A stretch of DNA of 64,000 bases from NCBI GenBank assembly GCA_016927905.1, contig JAFGLW010000001.1, forward strand, positions 359,718 to 423,717. Direction: 5' to 3'. How positions within the stretch are numbered: position 1 is the first letter of the stretch; every line of letters begins with the position of its first letter. This document shows positions 18,625-28,094 of this stretch, piece by piece. Below the pieces are notes generated by a model. The model did no database searches, was not told the origin of the DNA, and was given only the letters and a program-made list of their open reading frames with translations. A program made the translations under genes and the position numbers. Source of the DNA: a candidate division CSSED10-310 bacterium (GTDB taxonomy: Bacteria > CSSED10-310 > JAFGJC01).

Positions 18625-21015
18625 TCAGGGCGCCAGTTGTTCGAGATCGACGACGGGAGCGGTCGATTCCTCCACTTCCAGTTTATCCCAGTCGAGACCG
18701 ATTCCGATCTTGGTCGTTCTGCTGATCGGCCGGTGCTTCTCACAATACTGAACCGGTTCCCTGCCCTCCAGAAATGCTTCATTGATGACGGTCTCACATT
18801 GTTCAGTGGCCAGCTGTCCAGTATCCATGCACACATCGAACAAAACGATTCCAGGGGGCATCTGAAAGTCCCTGATATCATAATCGGGAAGCACCTTTTC
18901 CATGAAACCCATCCAGATGGGCAGTGCAGCCGAAGCACCGGTCGCGCGCGGATAGATCGATTCCAGCATATCCATGCCAACCCAGGTGCCGGTGACGATC
19001 TGAGGGGAAAATCCGATGAACCAGGCGTCATGATAATTGTTGGTTGTGCCGGTTTTCCCGCCGATCGGTCTGTTCAGAGATCTGGCGGCGAAACCGGTAC
19101 CATGCTGGATTACTCCCTGCAGCAGAAAGGTGGTCAGATAGGCGGTTTTATCGTCGAGTGCCCGCCTGACCACCGGATAATACTCCTTGACCACATACCC
19201 GTCCCTGTCCACAATCTGCCTGACCATCATGGGTTCAGCAGCCATTCCCAGCGTTGCAAAACCGCCGTACGCGCGAGTCAACTCCAGAAGAGTCACTTCG
19301 GATGCACCCAGTGCGAGCGACAGGGTCGGCGACAGCGGAGACTGGATCCCCAGTTTCGATGCGATGCGGATTACATCGGAAACGCCGATAGCCTCCAGAA
19401 GATGAATGGAGATAATGTTCCGGCTTTTCGCCAGACCGACCCGCATCGTCGTGGCTCCAAAAAATTCCTCGGAATAATTGTGCGGCTTCCAGTATTCCTT
19501 CTCCGTTTCCTCGACAGCATTCGGATCGGTTTCACTTTCCTCCATTTCCGGGCTGATTTCCCATGTCTTCTCGATGATGATCGGGGAATCATAGATAATA
19601 TCGGAAGCTGTGAATCTGCCATTCAGTGCGGTGGCGTATATGAACGGTTTGAAAGCCGATCCGGGCTGTCTTCGGGATTGAGATACCCGGTCGAACTGGC
19701 TGCGTGAAAAATCGTAACCGCCGACCCATGCCAGAATTTCCCCGGTCGCCGGATCGATTGACACCAGGGATCCCTCAACCTGCGGTTCCTGAGCCAACCG
19801 GCAGGATTCGATCTTCAGATTCCCGCCACCGGATTCATAGGCTTCGACGATGCATCCCACCCGATCACCCGGTTTCAGTTGAATGAGATCCCGGTTTTTT
19901 ACCCATATATTCTTAAAAAGAAGCGTCGTCTCGAGACCACCGATGTCGAGTGTCAGTCGATCCCGGCCGACATTGAGAACGCGTGCACCCGTCAGCCTGC
20001 CGATGACGGGTGGTTCGTCGGCGAGTTCGATCGTATTCGAAGGGCCGCGCCATCCCCTTTTGCGATCCACTCGATCCAATCCTTCACGAACCTGTATTTC
20101 ACCAATTGTCTGGTATCCCAAATCGAGCGTGGTATGGATGCTCAATCCCTCATTGTAAATGTAATCCGGCCCGAATTCATCTTCCATGGTGCGCCGGAGA
20201 ACTTCGACGAAATAGGGCGCCTTGTTCTCTAACCGTGGTGAGGGATCCAGCAGTATTTCCTCCGTCATGGCCTTTTGAGCGGTCTCAGCCGGAATGTAAT
20301 TGTTGACCGCCATCCGATGCAGCACCGTGTTTCTCCGGGAAACAGCCGGATCGTGATCCCGTAACGGCGAAAACCTGCTGGGAGCCTTGGGCAGACCCGC
20401 CAGCAATGCTGCCTCGGACAGGGTCAGCTCCGAACAGGATTTATTGAAATATGTTCGAGCAGCTGATTCGATCCCATAAGCCCCGCTCCCGAAATAAACT
20501 TGGTTGAGATAGAGTTCCAGGATTCTGCTCTTGGTCAGGGCGTTTTCAAGCTGAATGGCCAGCAAAGCCTCCTTGATCTTCCTGGAAACAGTCCGTTCCC
20601 GGGTCAGAAACAACGATTTGGCCAGCTGCTGGGTGATGGTGCTGCCCCCCTGTACAATCTCCCCCGCCATAAAATTCTTCCAGGCAGCACGCATGATTCC
20701 GGGGAAATCAATCCCGTGATGACTGTAAAAATGCTCATCTTCAATGGCGATGATTGCATTCTGCATGAGTTCCGGTATCTGAGAAAGCGGAACCAGTATG
20801 CGGCGTTCCTTGGCGAAATTCGCCAGCAGATTGCCTTTCCTGTCGAAAATGGAGGATATCAGCGGCGGGCGGTAATCGAGCGCCTGGCTCAGTTCCGGCA
20901 GTTGTCTGGCGTAGTGAAAATAGACGGCCAGGACGGATCCCGAGCCGATTCCGATGGCGATCGTCAAGCCCAGTTTGACTGAGAATCGGAAGACAAGTGA
21001 GAAGATGGATCGCAA
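18625..21015 (-). CDS. mrcA: Class A penicillin-binding protein, PBP1A type
   Basis: 796 residues. Bifunctional peptidoglycan synthase of the inner membrane: glycosyltransferase plus DD-transpeptidase. An N-terminal membrane anchor precedes the GT51 domain (AIEDEHFYSHHGIDFPG with the catalytic Glu, then QGGSTITQQLAK and RKIKEALLAIQLE). An OB-like insertion follows (DRLTLDIGGLETTLLF), then the transpeptidase with SxxK in QPGSAFKPF, SRN as SxN and KTGTTNNYHDAWF as KTG. All catalytic motifs are intact. It converges on the LpoA-like gene with 18 bases between stops, suggesting a functional pair despite opposite strands. Confidence 0.95.
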   Translation of the reverse strand: MRSIFSLVFRFSVKLGLTIAIGIGSGSVLAVYFHYARQLPELSQALDYRPPLISSIFDRKGNLLANFAKERRILVPLSQIPELMQNAIIAIEDEHFYSHHGIDFPGIMRAAWKNFMAGEIVQGGSTITQQLAKSLFLTRERTVSRKIKEALLAIQLENALTKSRILELYLNQVYFGSGAYGIESAARTYFNKSCSELTLSEAALLAGLPKAPSRFSPLRDHDPAVSRRNTVLHRMAVNNYIPAETAQKAMTEEILLDPSPRLENKAPYFVEVLRRTMEDEFGPDYIYNEGLSIHTTLDLGYQTIGEIQVREGLDRVDRKRGWRGPSNTIELADEPPVIGRLTGARVLNVGRDRLTLDIGGLETTLLFKNIWVKNRDLIQLKPGDRVGCIVEAYESGGGNLKIESCRLAQEPQVEGSLVSIDPATGEILAWVGGYDFSRSQFDRVSQSRRQPGSAFKPFIYATALNGRFTASDIIYDSPIIIEKTWEISPEMEESETDPNAVEETEKEYWKPHNYSEEFFGATTMRVGLAKSRNIISIHLLEAIGVSDVIRIASKLGIQSPLSPTLSLALGASEVTLLELTRAYGGFATLGMAAEPMMVRQIVDRDGYVVKEYYPVVRRALDDKTAYLTTFLLQGVIQHGTGFAARSLNRPIGGKTGTTNNYHDAWFIGFSPQIVTGTWVGMDMLESIYPRATGASAALPIWMGFMEKVLPDYDIRDFQMPPGIVLFDVCMDTGQLATEQCETVINEAFLEGREPVQYCEKHRPISRTTKIGIGLDWDKLEVEESTAPVVDLEQLAP

Positions 21016-21206
21016 GACAATACCCTCTGATACCGCGCCAAAAATCGATTATAAACGCTTTCAGCCGGTCCGGTCAAAACCATATCAGGCCATGCGACAC
21101 GGAAATGCGACCGGACCCTGCATGCGAATCTTGACCCGCTCCACAGGCTTTGTTAGATTGTGATCCGGTTGCCGCCAATTGTATTCGCCAACGGAGAATA
21201 ACGACT

Positions 21207-22193
21207 GTGATCGAACTATCGGATACCCGTACTTCGGAACTCATCAGGCAGTTTGCCCACGTTAAAATACTGGTCGTGGGCGATCTCATGGTCGACAAGT
21301 ATATCTGGGGCTCCGGTATACGGCTTTCCACTGAAGCTCCCATTCCTGTAATCAAGGTTGTCCGGGAGCAATATTCTCTGGGTGGAACCGCGAACATCTC
21401 GTTTCATCTGGCCAATCTGGGAGCAGACACATCGATCTGCGGCATCGTCGGATACGACGATGCTGCCCATAACATGCGGTCTCAGATCGTCAGATACGGT
21501 ATCGAAGCAGCCGGGGTTTTCCCGTCTTCTTCCCGTCCGACCACCCAGAAAGTCCGGATCATGTCCCTGGAACATTCCCAGGTGCTGGGGCGGTTCGACT
21601 ATGAATCCATGACGCCCTTGACGACCGAAGAGGAAGCACCGATGCTGCGATTCATCGAAACATTCGTTACGGACTCCCAGGTCATGATCCTTTCCGATTA
21701 CGGCCGCGGCGTCTTTAAAAGCGAATCGTTCATCGAAGCGTTGAAACGGAAAATTTCCAAACGGAAAATACTGACCGTTGCCCAGTGCAGAACCGAAAAC
21801 CTGGCGTTTTTTTCCTGGGTGGATTACCTGGTGCTGACCGTCCAGCATGCAATGAATTTGATCCACCAGAAAACCCAGAAAGAAATTACGGATATTGAGG
21901 AACTCGGGAAGAAAATCTGGGAAAACGTACCGGTGAACCATATTGTGTTGAACGATAATGCCAATCAAAACATGTCGCTTTTCACCAACGGCCTCCGATC
22001 ATGTGTCTGCTCCAATACACCTTCCCAGGTTCGGGATCAAACCGGATTGAGCGACATCACGGTTGCGGTTCTGGCAATCGGACTATCAGCCGGAGCGAGC
22101 CCCCGGGAAGCCGTTCTGCTGGCGTTCAGAGCGATAAAATCTGCCGGCCAGCAGATCGGAACCGGTAAAATCCTGCCGGATGATTTGATGTAA
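21207..22193 (+). CDS. RfaE1-like PfkB-family sugar kinase, domain I only, with altered active site
   Basis: 328 residues from GTG 21207 (GGAG 10 bases upstream; the frame is open to 21150). It follows the heptose-7-phosphate kinase half of HldE: ILVVGDLMVDKYIWGSG, STEAPIPVIKV, LGGTANISFHLANLGADT, GIVGYDDAAHNM, LSDYGRGVF. The C-terminal half departs from the family. The usual DPKG is VAQC near 192, and the anion-hole loop DVTGAGDT is DQTGLSDI, keeping the catalytic Asp283. The cytidylyltransferase half (RfaE2) is absent. It may be a weak or specialised kinase for ADP-heptose synthesis or a regulatory relative. It is divergent from PBP1A and converges on rsmE. Confidence 0.75.
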   Translation: MIELSDTRTSELIRQFAHVKILVVGDLMVDKYIWGSGIRLSTEAPIPVIKVVREQYSLGGTANISFHLANLGADTSICGIVGYDDAAHNMRSQIVRYGIEAAGVFPSSSRPTTQKVRIMSLEHSQVLGRFDYESMTPLTTEEEAPMLRFIETFVTDSQVMILSDYGRGVFKSESFIEALKRKISKRKILTVAQCRTENLAFFSWVDYLVLTVQHAMNLIHQKTQKEITDIEELGKKIWENVPVNHIVLNDNANQNMSLFTNGLRSCVCSNTPSQVRDQTGLSDITVAVLAIGLSAGASPREAVLLAFRAIKSAGQQIGTGKILPDDLM

Positions 22194-22205
22194 TAACACC
22201 GCGGA

Positions 22206-22979
22206 TTATTCCGGGCGGGAACATTCCGGTTCGGACTCCATGTAACGTTCCATCAAAACGGCCATGCCGCCGATGCATGCCATCTCGGTTGTCAAAACAA
22301 ACGGACTGATCTGCAGTGAGCGGAATCCGGACTGCCGTATCAGGTCCCACTCCCTTTCCGACCAGCCACCTTCCGGCCCGACAAGCCAAATGATCCGACT
22401 TGGAAACCGAATATCCGGAACCGGTCCGGAAGATTGTCGTGTCATTCCGGGTTCCTGGCCGGTGAAAGCCAGATGATCCCCGGCTTTCGGTTCGTCCAGA
22501 TACCGGTCGATCTCCACCGGTTCCAGTATCCTTGGAAACCACGGCTGCCTGCACTGCTTACATGAATTGACAACGATCCGTTTCCATCGGATAAGCCTGC
22601 GCTGAATCTGACTTCGATTCAATTTGCGGGATCGGGAACTGAATAGAGGCTGGAAAACTGCTGCGGAAAACTGGATGCACCCTTTCAGGATCATATCGAA
22701 TGTTTCTTCGCTTCTGGGCAGCGCCACCGCCATATGAAACTCCGGATGAACCGATTCATACATCTGCATCGAATGAATCTCCACGCTTGCTGAGTTTCGC
22801 ATGGTCCGCTGGACCACACCTTGAGCGATACGCCCCTGACCGTCCAGGATTTCCACGGTATCTCCGGGCTGTTTCCGAACAACCCGCATCAGATGATGTG
22901 ATTCTTCTGCGTCAAGATGAATCAATACCGGGCATGTTCCAAGATGACGACAGTAGAATCGAACGGCGGTCATGGTCAT
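22206..22979 (-). CDS. rsmE: 16S rRNA m3U1498 methyltransferase RsmE
   Basis: 257 residues; methylates N3 of U1498 in 16S rRNA using S-adenosylmethionine. Seen: an N-terminal PUA-like domain (HLDAEESHHLMRVVRKQPGDTVEILDG) and a C-terminal SPOUT knot with LVGPEGGWSEREWDLI and SPFVLTTEMACIGGMAVL. The last motif departs a little from the usual LGPRILRTETA but keeps the TE pair. It overlaps prmA by 4 bases, the same order seen at the end of the Firmicutes dnaK cluster. Confidence 0.88.
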   Translation of the reverse strand: MTMTAVRFYCRHLGTCPVLIHLDAEESHHLMRVVRKQPGDTVEILDGQGRIAQGVVQRTMRNSASVEIHSMQMYESVHPEFHMAVALPRSEETFDMILKGCIQFSAAVFQPLFSSRSRKLNRSQIQRRLIRWKRIVVNSCKQCRQPWFPRILEPVEIDRYLDEPKAGDHLAFTGQEPGMTRQSSGPVPDIRFPSRIIWLVGPEGGWSEREWDLIRQSGFRSLQISPFVLTTEMACIGGMAVLMERYMESEPECSRPE

Positions 22980-23821
22980 CCAAAGACAAGGCAGGCCCAG
23001 TCATTCAATCGATCCGAACGAATCAATGTCAGCCCCAGAGACTGGTACCGTTCTATCAGATCCTTCCGGTGCCGGGATTGAAATCCTGAAATGCAGATTG
23101 TACCGCCTGATTTCAGTGTTCCCGCCAGAAGATCCGCTCCCGAGGTCAGAATGGAATAATCAAGATTTGCCAGGACAACATCGAATGTTCCCGGTCGGAC
23201 CGCATCGGGAGTTCCGATGAACCATCGAATATCCTTTTCTCCATTCAACCCGGCATTGTCCGCGGATTCACGAACCGCCTGAGGATCCCGGTCCAGGCCC
23301 GCCGTCAGACCGCATTTCATCTTCCGGGCACCGATTGCCAGAATGCCCGATCCACATCCGATATCCAGCACTTTCATCCCCCGTAACGGGATGCATTCAA
23401 GCATCCGGACCATCAGAGCCGTTGACTCATGATATCCGGTTCCGAATCCCTGACCGGGATTGATGATGATTTGATATCGACCGTCATCCGGAACGGTTAT
23501 CCAGGGCGGATGGATCCGGAACAGCGCGCCAACTTCTATCGGTTCGAAGTACGGATGCCAGTATTCCGTCCAATCCTCATCTTGGATCGGGATCATCTGG
23601 AGCAGCAGCAGAAACCCGTTGGATCTTGATTCGGTGATCAGCGCCGAACTGCACCGGTTTGTCGCTTCGCGGTCTTTGAAATATGTTGAAAACAGAAAAT
23701 ACCCCGTAACATGTTCCACGATTCCGGAGCAACCATGCTCCCAACAAAGATTCTGCAGGATTTCCACCGATTCGGTTGGACAACCCACATCGAGTTGCAG
23801 CCAATTGGATGGGTCTCTCAA
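22976..23821 (-). CDS. prmA: Ribosomal protein L11 methyltransferase PrmA
   Basis: 281 residues; trimethylates several lysines and the N-terminus of ribosomal protein L11. The N-terminal substrate-recognition domain (residues 1-110) is followed by the methyltransferase with FGTGYHESTALMVRMLE (the PrmA signature), VLDIGCGSGILAIGARKMK (motif I), GLDRDPQAV (motif II) and VLANLDYSIL (the catalytic NxxY-like loop). It starts 15 bases after dnaK and overlaps rsmE, so it is part of the hrcA heat-shock operon. Confidence 0.92.
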   Translation of the reverse strand: MRDPSNWLQLDVGCPTESVEILQNLCWEHGCSGIVEHVTGYFLFSTYFKDREATNRCSSALITESRSNGFLLLLQMIPIQDEDWTEYWHPYFEPIEVGALFRIHPPWITVPDDGRYQIIINPGQGFGTGYHESTALMVRMLECIPLRGMKVLDIGCGSGILAIGARKMKCGLTAGLDRDPQAVRESADNAGLNGEKDIRWFIGTPDAVRPGTFDVVLANLDYSILTSGADLLAGTLKSGGTICISGFQSRHRKDLIERYQSLGLTLIRSDRLNDWACLVFG

Positions 23822-23836
23822 AATCGCTCAGATCAA

Positions 23837-25708
23837 TTATTCGATCGTATCCAGACCCTCGAGAGCGCTCTCTTCCAGCTCTTCCTCAACCGAAGAAGAA
23901 GCACCGTCTTTGTAAACAACCTGTGAAAGCCGGATGGAAGCTTCGCGCAATTCGCGGACGGCGTTGACGATCTTATCCACCTCCCGGAATTCGAGCGCTT
24001 TCTTGGCCTCTGCAAGCGTTTCGTTTACCCGTTCCAGATCATCTTCGTCGAGTTTATCACCGTATTTGGCCAGACCTTTCTCGGTCGTGTATATCAGTGT
24101 TTCGGCTGAATTCCGCGCCTGGATGATTTCACGCCGTTTCTCATCTTCCGCTTCATGCGCCCGGGCATCCCGGATGATTTCTTCAATCTCGCGGTCGGTG
24201 AGACCGGATGAAGCGGTTATGACGATTGCCTGTTCCTTCTTGGTGCCCAGATCCCTTGCGGAGACGCCCAGAATTCCATTTGCATCCACACTGAATGTCA
24301 CTTCAATCTGAGGCACTCCTCTGGGAGCGGGTGGGATTCCCTGCAGTTCGAAACGCGCCAGACTTTTGTTGTGGGCGGCGAGTTCACGTTCGCCCTGCAG
24401 GACGTGAATGGACACGCAGGTCTGATTGTCTTCAGTTGTGGAAAACAGGCGGGATTTCTTGGTCGGGATGGTTGTATTGCGTTCGATAACGCGGGTGAAC
24501 ACACCTCCGACCGTTTCGATACCGAGGGAGATTGGAATGACGTCCAACAGCAAGATGTCTTTGACTTCCCCCGTAAGAACTCCGCCTTGAATTGCAGCGC
24601 CGATGGCAACGACTTCATCCGGATTGATACCGCTGTGCGGCGGTTTGGTGAAAAAATCCTCCGCTTTTTTCCGGACCAGAGGCATCCGGGTCTGACCGCC
24701 CACCAGAATGATGTTGTCGATCGCATCGACCGAAAGACCTGCATCCGAAAGCGCTTCCTCACACCAGGGATGGAATGTCTCATCGATGAGATCCTGAGTC
24801 AGTTCCTCCAGTTTCAGCCGTGTCATGGTTATATTGAGGTGTTTGGGTCCCGTGTCGTCGGCCGTGATGAACGGTAGATTGACTTCCGATTCCTCGACGG
24901 TTGACAGTTCGCATTTGACTTTCTCCGCAGCTTCTTTCAACCGCTGGAGAGCCATCCGGTCTTCACGCAGATCGATATTGTCGCTGGCGATGAATTCCTC
25001 CGCCAGATAATCGATGATCCGCAGATCGAAATCATCACCGCCCAGGAAAGTATTCCCGCGGGTTGAAATAACCTCAAAGATTCCGTCGCCGATTTCCAGA
25101 ATGGAGATATCGAATGTTCCACCACCCAGATCGTACACCGCAATCTTCTGACTTCTGCGTTCACCCAGACCATAGGCCAGCGAAGCTGCCGTGGGTTCAG
25201 GTATCAGCCGCAGCACTTCCAGTCCAGCGATTTTACCGGCATCTTTGGTGGCCCGTTTCTGGTCATCGTCGAAATAAGCCGGAACCGTGATAACGGCCTC
25301 GTTGACCTGTTCACCCAGATAGTCTTCAGCAGTCTGTTTCATCCGCTGAAGGATCATGGCTGAAATTTCCTGCGGCGTGTATTCGGTCCCGCGGATCTTG
25401 ACCCGGACATCACCATTGGGCGCTTCAACAATCTTGAATGCGACCATCGAAGCGAATTTTTCCACTTCCGGAGATCCGAATTTTCTCCCGATGAGTCTTT
25501 TGACAGAGAAAACCGTGTTTTCCGGATTGGTGATGGCCTGTCTTTTTGCAATCTGGCCGACCAGGCGTTCCTCGTCATCGGTGATCGCAACAATAGACGG
25601 TGTCGTTCGGCTCCCTTCTGAATTGGGAATTACAATCGGTTCCGATCCTTCCATAATCGACACGCATGAGTTCGTGGTGCCCAAATCAATTCCAATTACT
25701 CGTGCCAT
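23837..25708 (-). CDS. dnaK: Chaperone DnaK (Hsp70)
   Basis: ATP-driven chaperone of the cytoplasm. 623 residues, with [16 protein letters not shown] at the start, [42 protein letters not shown] blocks in the ATPase domain, [23 protein letters not shown], the linker [14 protein letters not shown] and the substrate-binding domain with the helical lid. It ends in an acidic tail, GLDTIE. The gene lies 33 bases after grpE; the next gene is prmA, so the dnaJ usually found here is missing. Confidence 0.98.
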   Translation of the reverse strand: MARVIGIDLGTTNSCVSIMEGSEPIVIPNSEGSRTTPSIVAITDDEERLVGQIAKRQAITNPENTVFSVKRLIGRKFGSPEVEKFASMVAFKIVEAPNGDVRVKIRGTEYTPQEISAMILQRMKQTAEDYLGEQVNEAVITVPAYFDDDQKRATKDAGKIAGLEVLRLIPEPTAASLAYGLGERRSQKIAVYDLGGGTFDISILEIGDGIFEVISTRGNTFLGGDDFDLRIIDYLAEEFIASDNIDLREDRMALQRLKEAAEKVKCELSTVEESEVNLPFITADDTGPKHLNITMTRLKLEELTQDLIDETFHPWCEEALSDAGLSVDAIDNIILVGGQTRMPLVRKKAEDFFTKPPHSGINPDEVVAIGAAIQGGVLTGEVKDILLLDVIPISLGIETVGGVFTRVIERNTTIPTKKSRLFSTTEDNQTCVSIHVLQGERELAAHNKSLARFELQGIPPAPRGVPQIEVTFSVDANGILGVSARDLGTKKEQAIVITASSGLTDREIEEIIRDARAHEAEDEKRREIIQARNSAETLIYTTEKGLAKYGDKLDEDDLERVNETLAEAKKALEFREVDKIVNAVRELREASIRLSQVVYKDGASSSVEEELEESALEGLDTIE

Positions 25709-25741
25709 TCCAGCAACCTCCCTGTCAGATATCTCATCCGA

Positions 25742-26779
25742 CTAGTTCTCCAATATTATATCAGACCCGTCTTTCGAATCCAGTGTTTTTCCATTTTCTT
25801 CATTCGGCGTGAATATTTCATCCGGATTCACCCTTTCGTTTCCTTCGGGATCATCCACATCCTGCATGGAATCAACGGTATCTGCCGATTCATCCGGTCC
25901 GGACGGTTGGTCCGGAATATCTTCCCCTGGATGCCGGTCAACCAACGGACCCGCTTCTTCCGATTCCGAAACGATGGTTTTTTGGGTTTCGGGACTTACC
26001 GCAACAATCACTTTTGCCGGTCGCAACACTCTCTCCTTAAAGAAATAGCCCGTTTCGTAAACCCGCACAACGATATTGTTATCTTCCGATTTCTCTGCCG
26101 GTATCCGGTCCATCGCATCATGGACAAACGGATCGAATTCCTCACCGAGCGCAGGGATTTCCCGAACTTTCCAGCTGATAAGAAGATCTTCGATCTGTTT
26201 GTAAATCAGTTTGATACCTTCTTTGAAATTACCGGAGTCGGAAGAACAGTTGAGCGCCCGTTTGAAATTCTCGAACACCGGAAGAAATGTCCGGATCAGG
26301 TTCATCTGTTCCGCCTCGACGAATTCCGACATCCTGCTCCGGGTCCTTTTCTGATAATTCTGATAATCCGCATTGACCCGCACCCAGCTATCGTGAAGAG
26401 ATTTGGCTTTCTCGTTCGACTCCTCCAGCCGGGTGCGATAGCTGCTGGTTTCCTTTCTGAGTTTTTTAATTCGCTTGTGCAGTTGTTTGATCATTTTCCG
26501 GGAAGCTTCGGACCGGGTATCTTCTTCAACCGGAGTATCGGATTCGGTCGGGGTTTCGCCGGCAGCTGGACCCGGTTCCGTTGTTTCCTGCCGGGGTTTC
26601 ACAGGCCCTTCGCTTTTGGAGCTTTCAATGGCGGCAAGGGCGGAGGCGATATCGGCGTCTACGTCCAGCATTTCGTCTTCACCGATATCGATAACCGGAG
26701 AGCTGTTTTCCGCCACCTCTTCACTTTCTTCCCCGGATGGGAGATCATTGCTGTCGAATGGCCAAGCCGATTTGATCAT
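25742..26779 (-). CDS. grpE: Nucleotide exchange factor GrpE, enlarged
   Basis: 345 residues, well above the usual 180-210. The GrpE core lies at about 95-250: a long coiled coil (MIKQLHKRIKKLRKETSSYRTRLEES) and the beta domain (ALGEEFDPFVHDAMDR, VVRVYETGYFFKERVLRPAKVIVA). The extra length is an acidic, Ser/Thr/Pro/Glu-rich N-terminal tail of about 95 residues and a similar acidic C-terminal tail of about 90, both probably disordered. It exchanges ADP on DnaK and acts as a thermosensor in other bacteria. It lies between hrcA and dnaK with short gaps. Confidence 0.93.
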   Translation of the reverse strand: MIKSAWPFDSNDLPSGEESEEVAENSSPVIDIGEDEMLDVDADIASALAAIESSKSEGPVKPRQETTEPGPAAGETPTESDTPVEEDTRSEASRKMIKQLHKRIKKLRKETSSYRTRLEESNEKAKSLHDSWVRVNADYQNYQKRTRSRMSEFVEAEQMNLIRTFLPVFENFKRALNCSSDSGNFKEGIKLIYKQIEDLLISWKVREIPALGEEFDPFVHDAMDRIPAEKSEDNNIVVRVYETGYFFKERVLRPAKVIVAVSPETQKTIVSESEEAGPLVDRHPGEDIPDQPSGPDESADTVDSMQDVDDPEGNERVNPDEIFTPNEENGKTLDSKDGSDIILEN

Positions 26780-26791
26780 ATCGCATACCTT

Positions 26792-27883
26792 TTACGGAGC
26801 ATTGCTGTCCGGATTCTGCTGAGGTTTGTCGAGATTCTGAAGTATCCTGCTCAGTGCCCGGGCCATATATTCCACCAGACCCACAACATATTGATAATGC
26901 ATGCGTTTCGGCCCGATAACCCCCAATCCACCGGAAACAGTGTCGTTCAGGGAATATTTCGCCGTCACCACACTCATGTCGCTGATTTCCGGAATTTCCA
27001 CATCATTTCCAACCGCAACACAGACTCCCTCGGTGTCCAGGCACCGGTCAAGCAGCTTGATGATCGCCGATCGTTCGGTAAACGTTTTAAACAAATCCTT
27101 CAATCTGCGCAGATCAGAAAATTCCGGCTGTTCCAGAATATTGATGGCGCCCTCAATAAAAACCTCCTCCATGCCGAACAGGTTTTTCCTGAAAGCCAGT
27201 TCACCCATCTGCACCGCTGCGTCCAGCAGTTCCGTATACTGACGTTTCTCCTCTTCCAGCATCTCGATCAGCGTCTGCCTGATTTCCGACAGAGTCATGT
27301 TTTCAAAGCGGCTGTTCAAAAACCGTGAAACACTCTCCAGCTCCTCCTGACTGAAATCCTGATCGGCCAGGAGAACCTTGTTCTGGACCACGCCGGATTT
27401 GGCTACGAAAATGGCCAGCAGCCTGCGTTCGCTCAACCGGATGAACTGGATCTGCTTGTAAACGGTATTGATGATCTTGGGCGTGACCACAATTCCCGCA
27501 TATTTGGTCATTCGCGACATCAGATCGGAAACCTGCTGCATGATCCGGTAGAATTCCGTTTCCATGCTGATGGATTCCGTAATTTGCCGCCGATCTTCAG
27601 CATTCAGAACCGGCGCTTGATTGTTCCGGACGATTTGATCGACGAAATAGCGGTAACCGACGTCGGATGGAACTCGTCCGGCGGAAACATGGGGCTGTTC
27701 CAGCAGCCCATAATCCTCCAGATCTGCCATGATGTTCCGGATCGTTGCCGGACTCAATTCGAAATCCTTCGCCAGCTTTCGGGATCCAACCGGTTCCGCT
27801 TCGCGGATATAATAATTTACCACCGCATTGAAAATCGCGAGTTCGCGATCTGTGAGCTGCGGACAATTTTGAGTTTTTTCCAC
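26792..27883 (-). CDS. hrcA: Heat-shock repressor HrcA
   Basis: 363 residues. The N-terminal winged helix (LTDRELAIFNAVVNYYIREAEPVGSRKLAKD, then LSPATIRNIMADLEDYGLLEQPHVSAGRVPSDVGYRYFVD) and the C-terminal dimerisation and GAF-like domain (GVVVTPKIINTVYKQIQFIRLSERRLL; VAVGNDVEIPEISDMSVVTAKYS) fit the family throughout. HrcA represses the dnaK and groE operons by binding the CIRCE element with help from GroEL. It is the first gene of the operon here, so it should control itself. No canonical CIRCE element is visible upstream, only a shorter inverted repeat at 28030-28055. Confidence 0.96.
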   Translation of the reverse strand: MEKTQNCPQLTDRELAIFNAVVNYYIREAEPVGSRKLAKDFELSPATIRNIMADLEDYGLLEQPHVSAGRVPSDVGYRYFVDQIVRNNQAPVLNAEDRRQITESISMETEFYRIMQQVSDLMSRMTKYAGIVVTPKIINTVYKQIQFIRLSERRLLAIFVAKSGVVQNKVLLADQDFSQEELESVSRFLNSRFENMTLSEIRQTLIEMLEEEKRQYTELLDAAVQMGELAFRKNLFGMEEVFIEGAINILEQPEFSDLRRLKDLFKTFTERSAIIKLLDRCLDTEGVCVAVGNDVEIPEISDMSVVTAKYSLNDTVSGGLGVIGPKRMHYQYVVGLVEYMARALSRILQNLDKPQQNPDSNAP

Positions 27884-28029
27884 AAAACGGCTCTAAATTA
27901 AACGATTGAAATCAAACATCTTCCGTTATTGAAACGTCTGTCCGGCGGCAATTGTCACCTGGATTTCCCCGAGCTGAAACCTGAAATTGTGCGAGCCGGC
28001 CGAAACATCGCTTCCCCCTGCAAACCAAC

Positions 28030-28063
28030 GCTAAATATATAAATGTTCCTTTAGCAAAGTCAA
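28030..28063 (-). promoter_or_regulatory. Promoter of the hrcA-grpE-dnaK operon with an overlapping inverted repeat
   Basis: On the minus strand a TTGACT -35 box (complement of 28058-28063) is followed by AT-rich -10 candidates, the best being TATATT (complement of 28034-28039, spacer 18) or ATATAT one base shorter. The inverted repeat GCTAAA-N14-TTTAGC (28030-28035 and 28050-28055) spans the spacer and the -10. CIRCE is TTAGCACTC-N9-GAGTGCTAA; here only a shorter related core appears, in reversed arm order. That this is the HrcA operator is inference. Confidence 0.5.
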
Positions 28064-28094
28064 ATACTTAACGGTTCTGACCGATTGCATTCCA

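Noticed and set aside
28030..28055. Canonical CIRCE element
   Set aside because: The arms are six bases, 14 apart and in the opposite order to TTAGCACTC/GAGTGCTAA.
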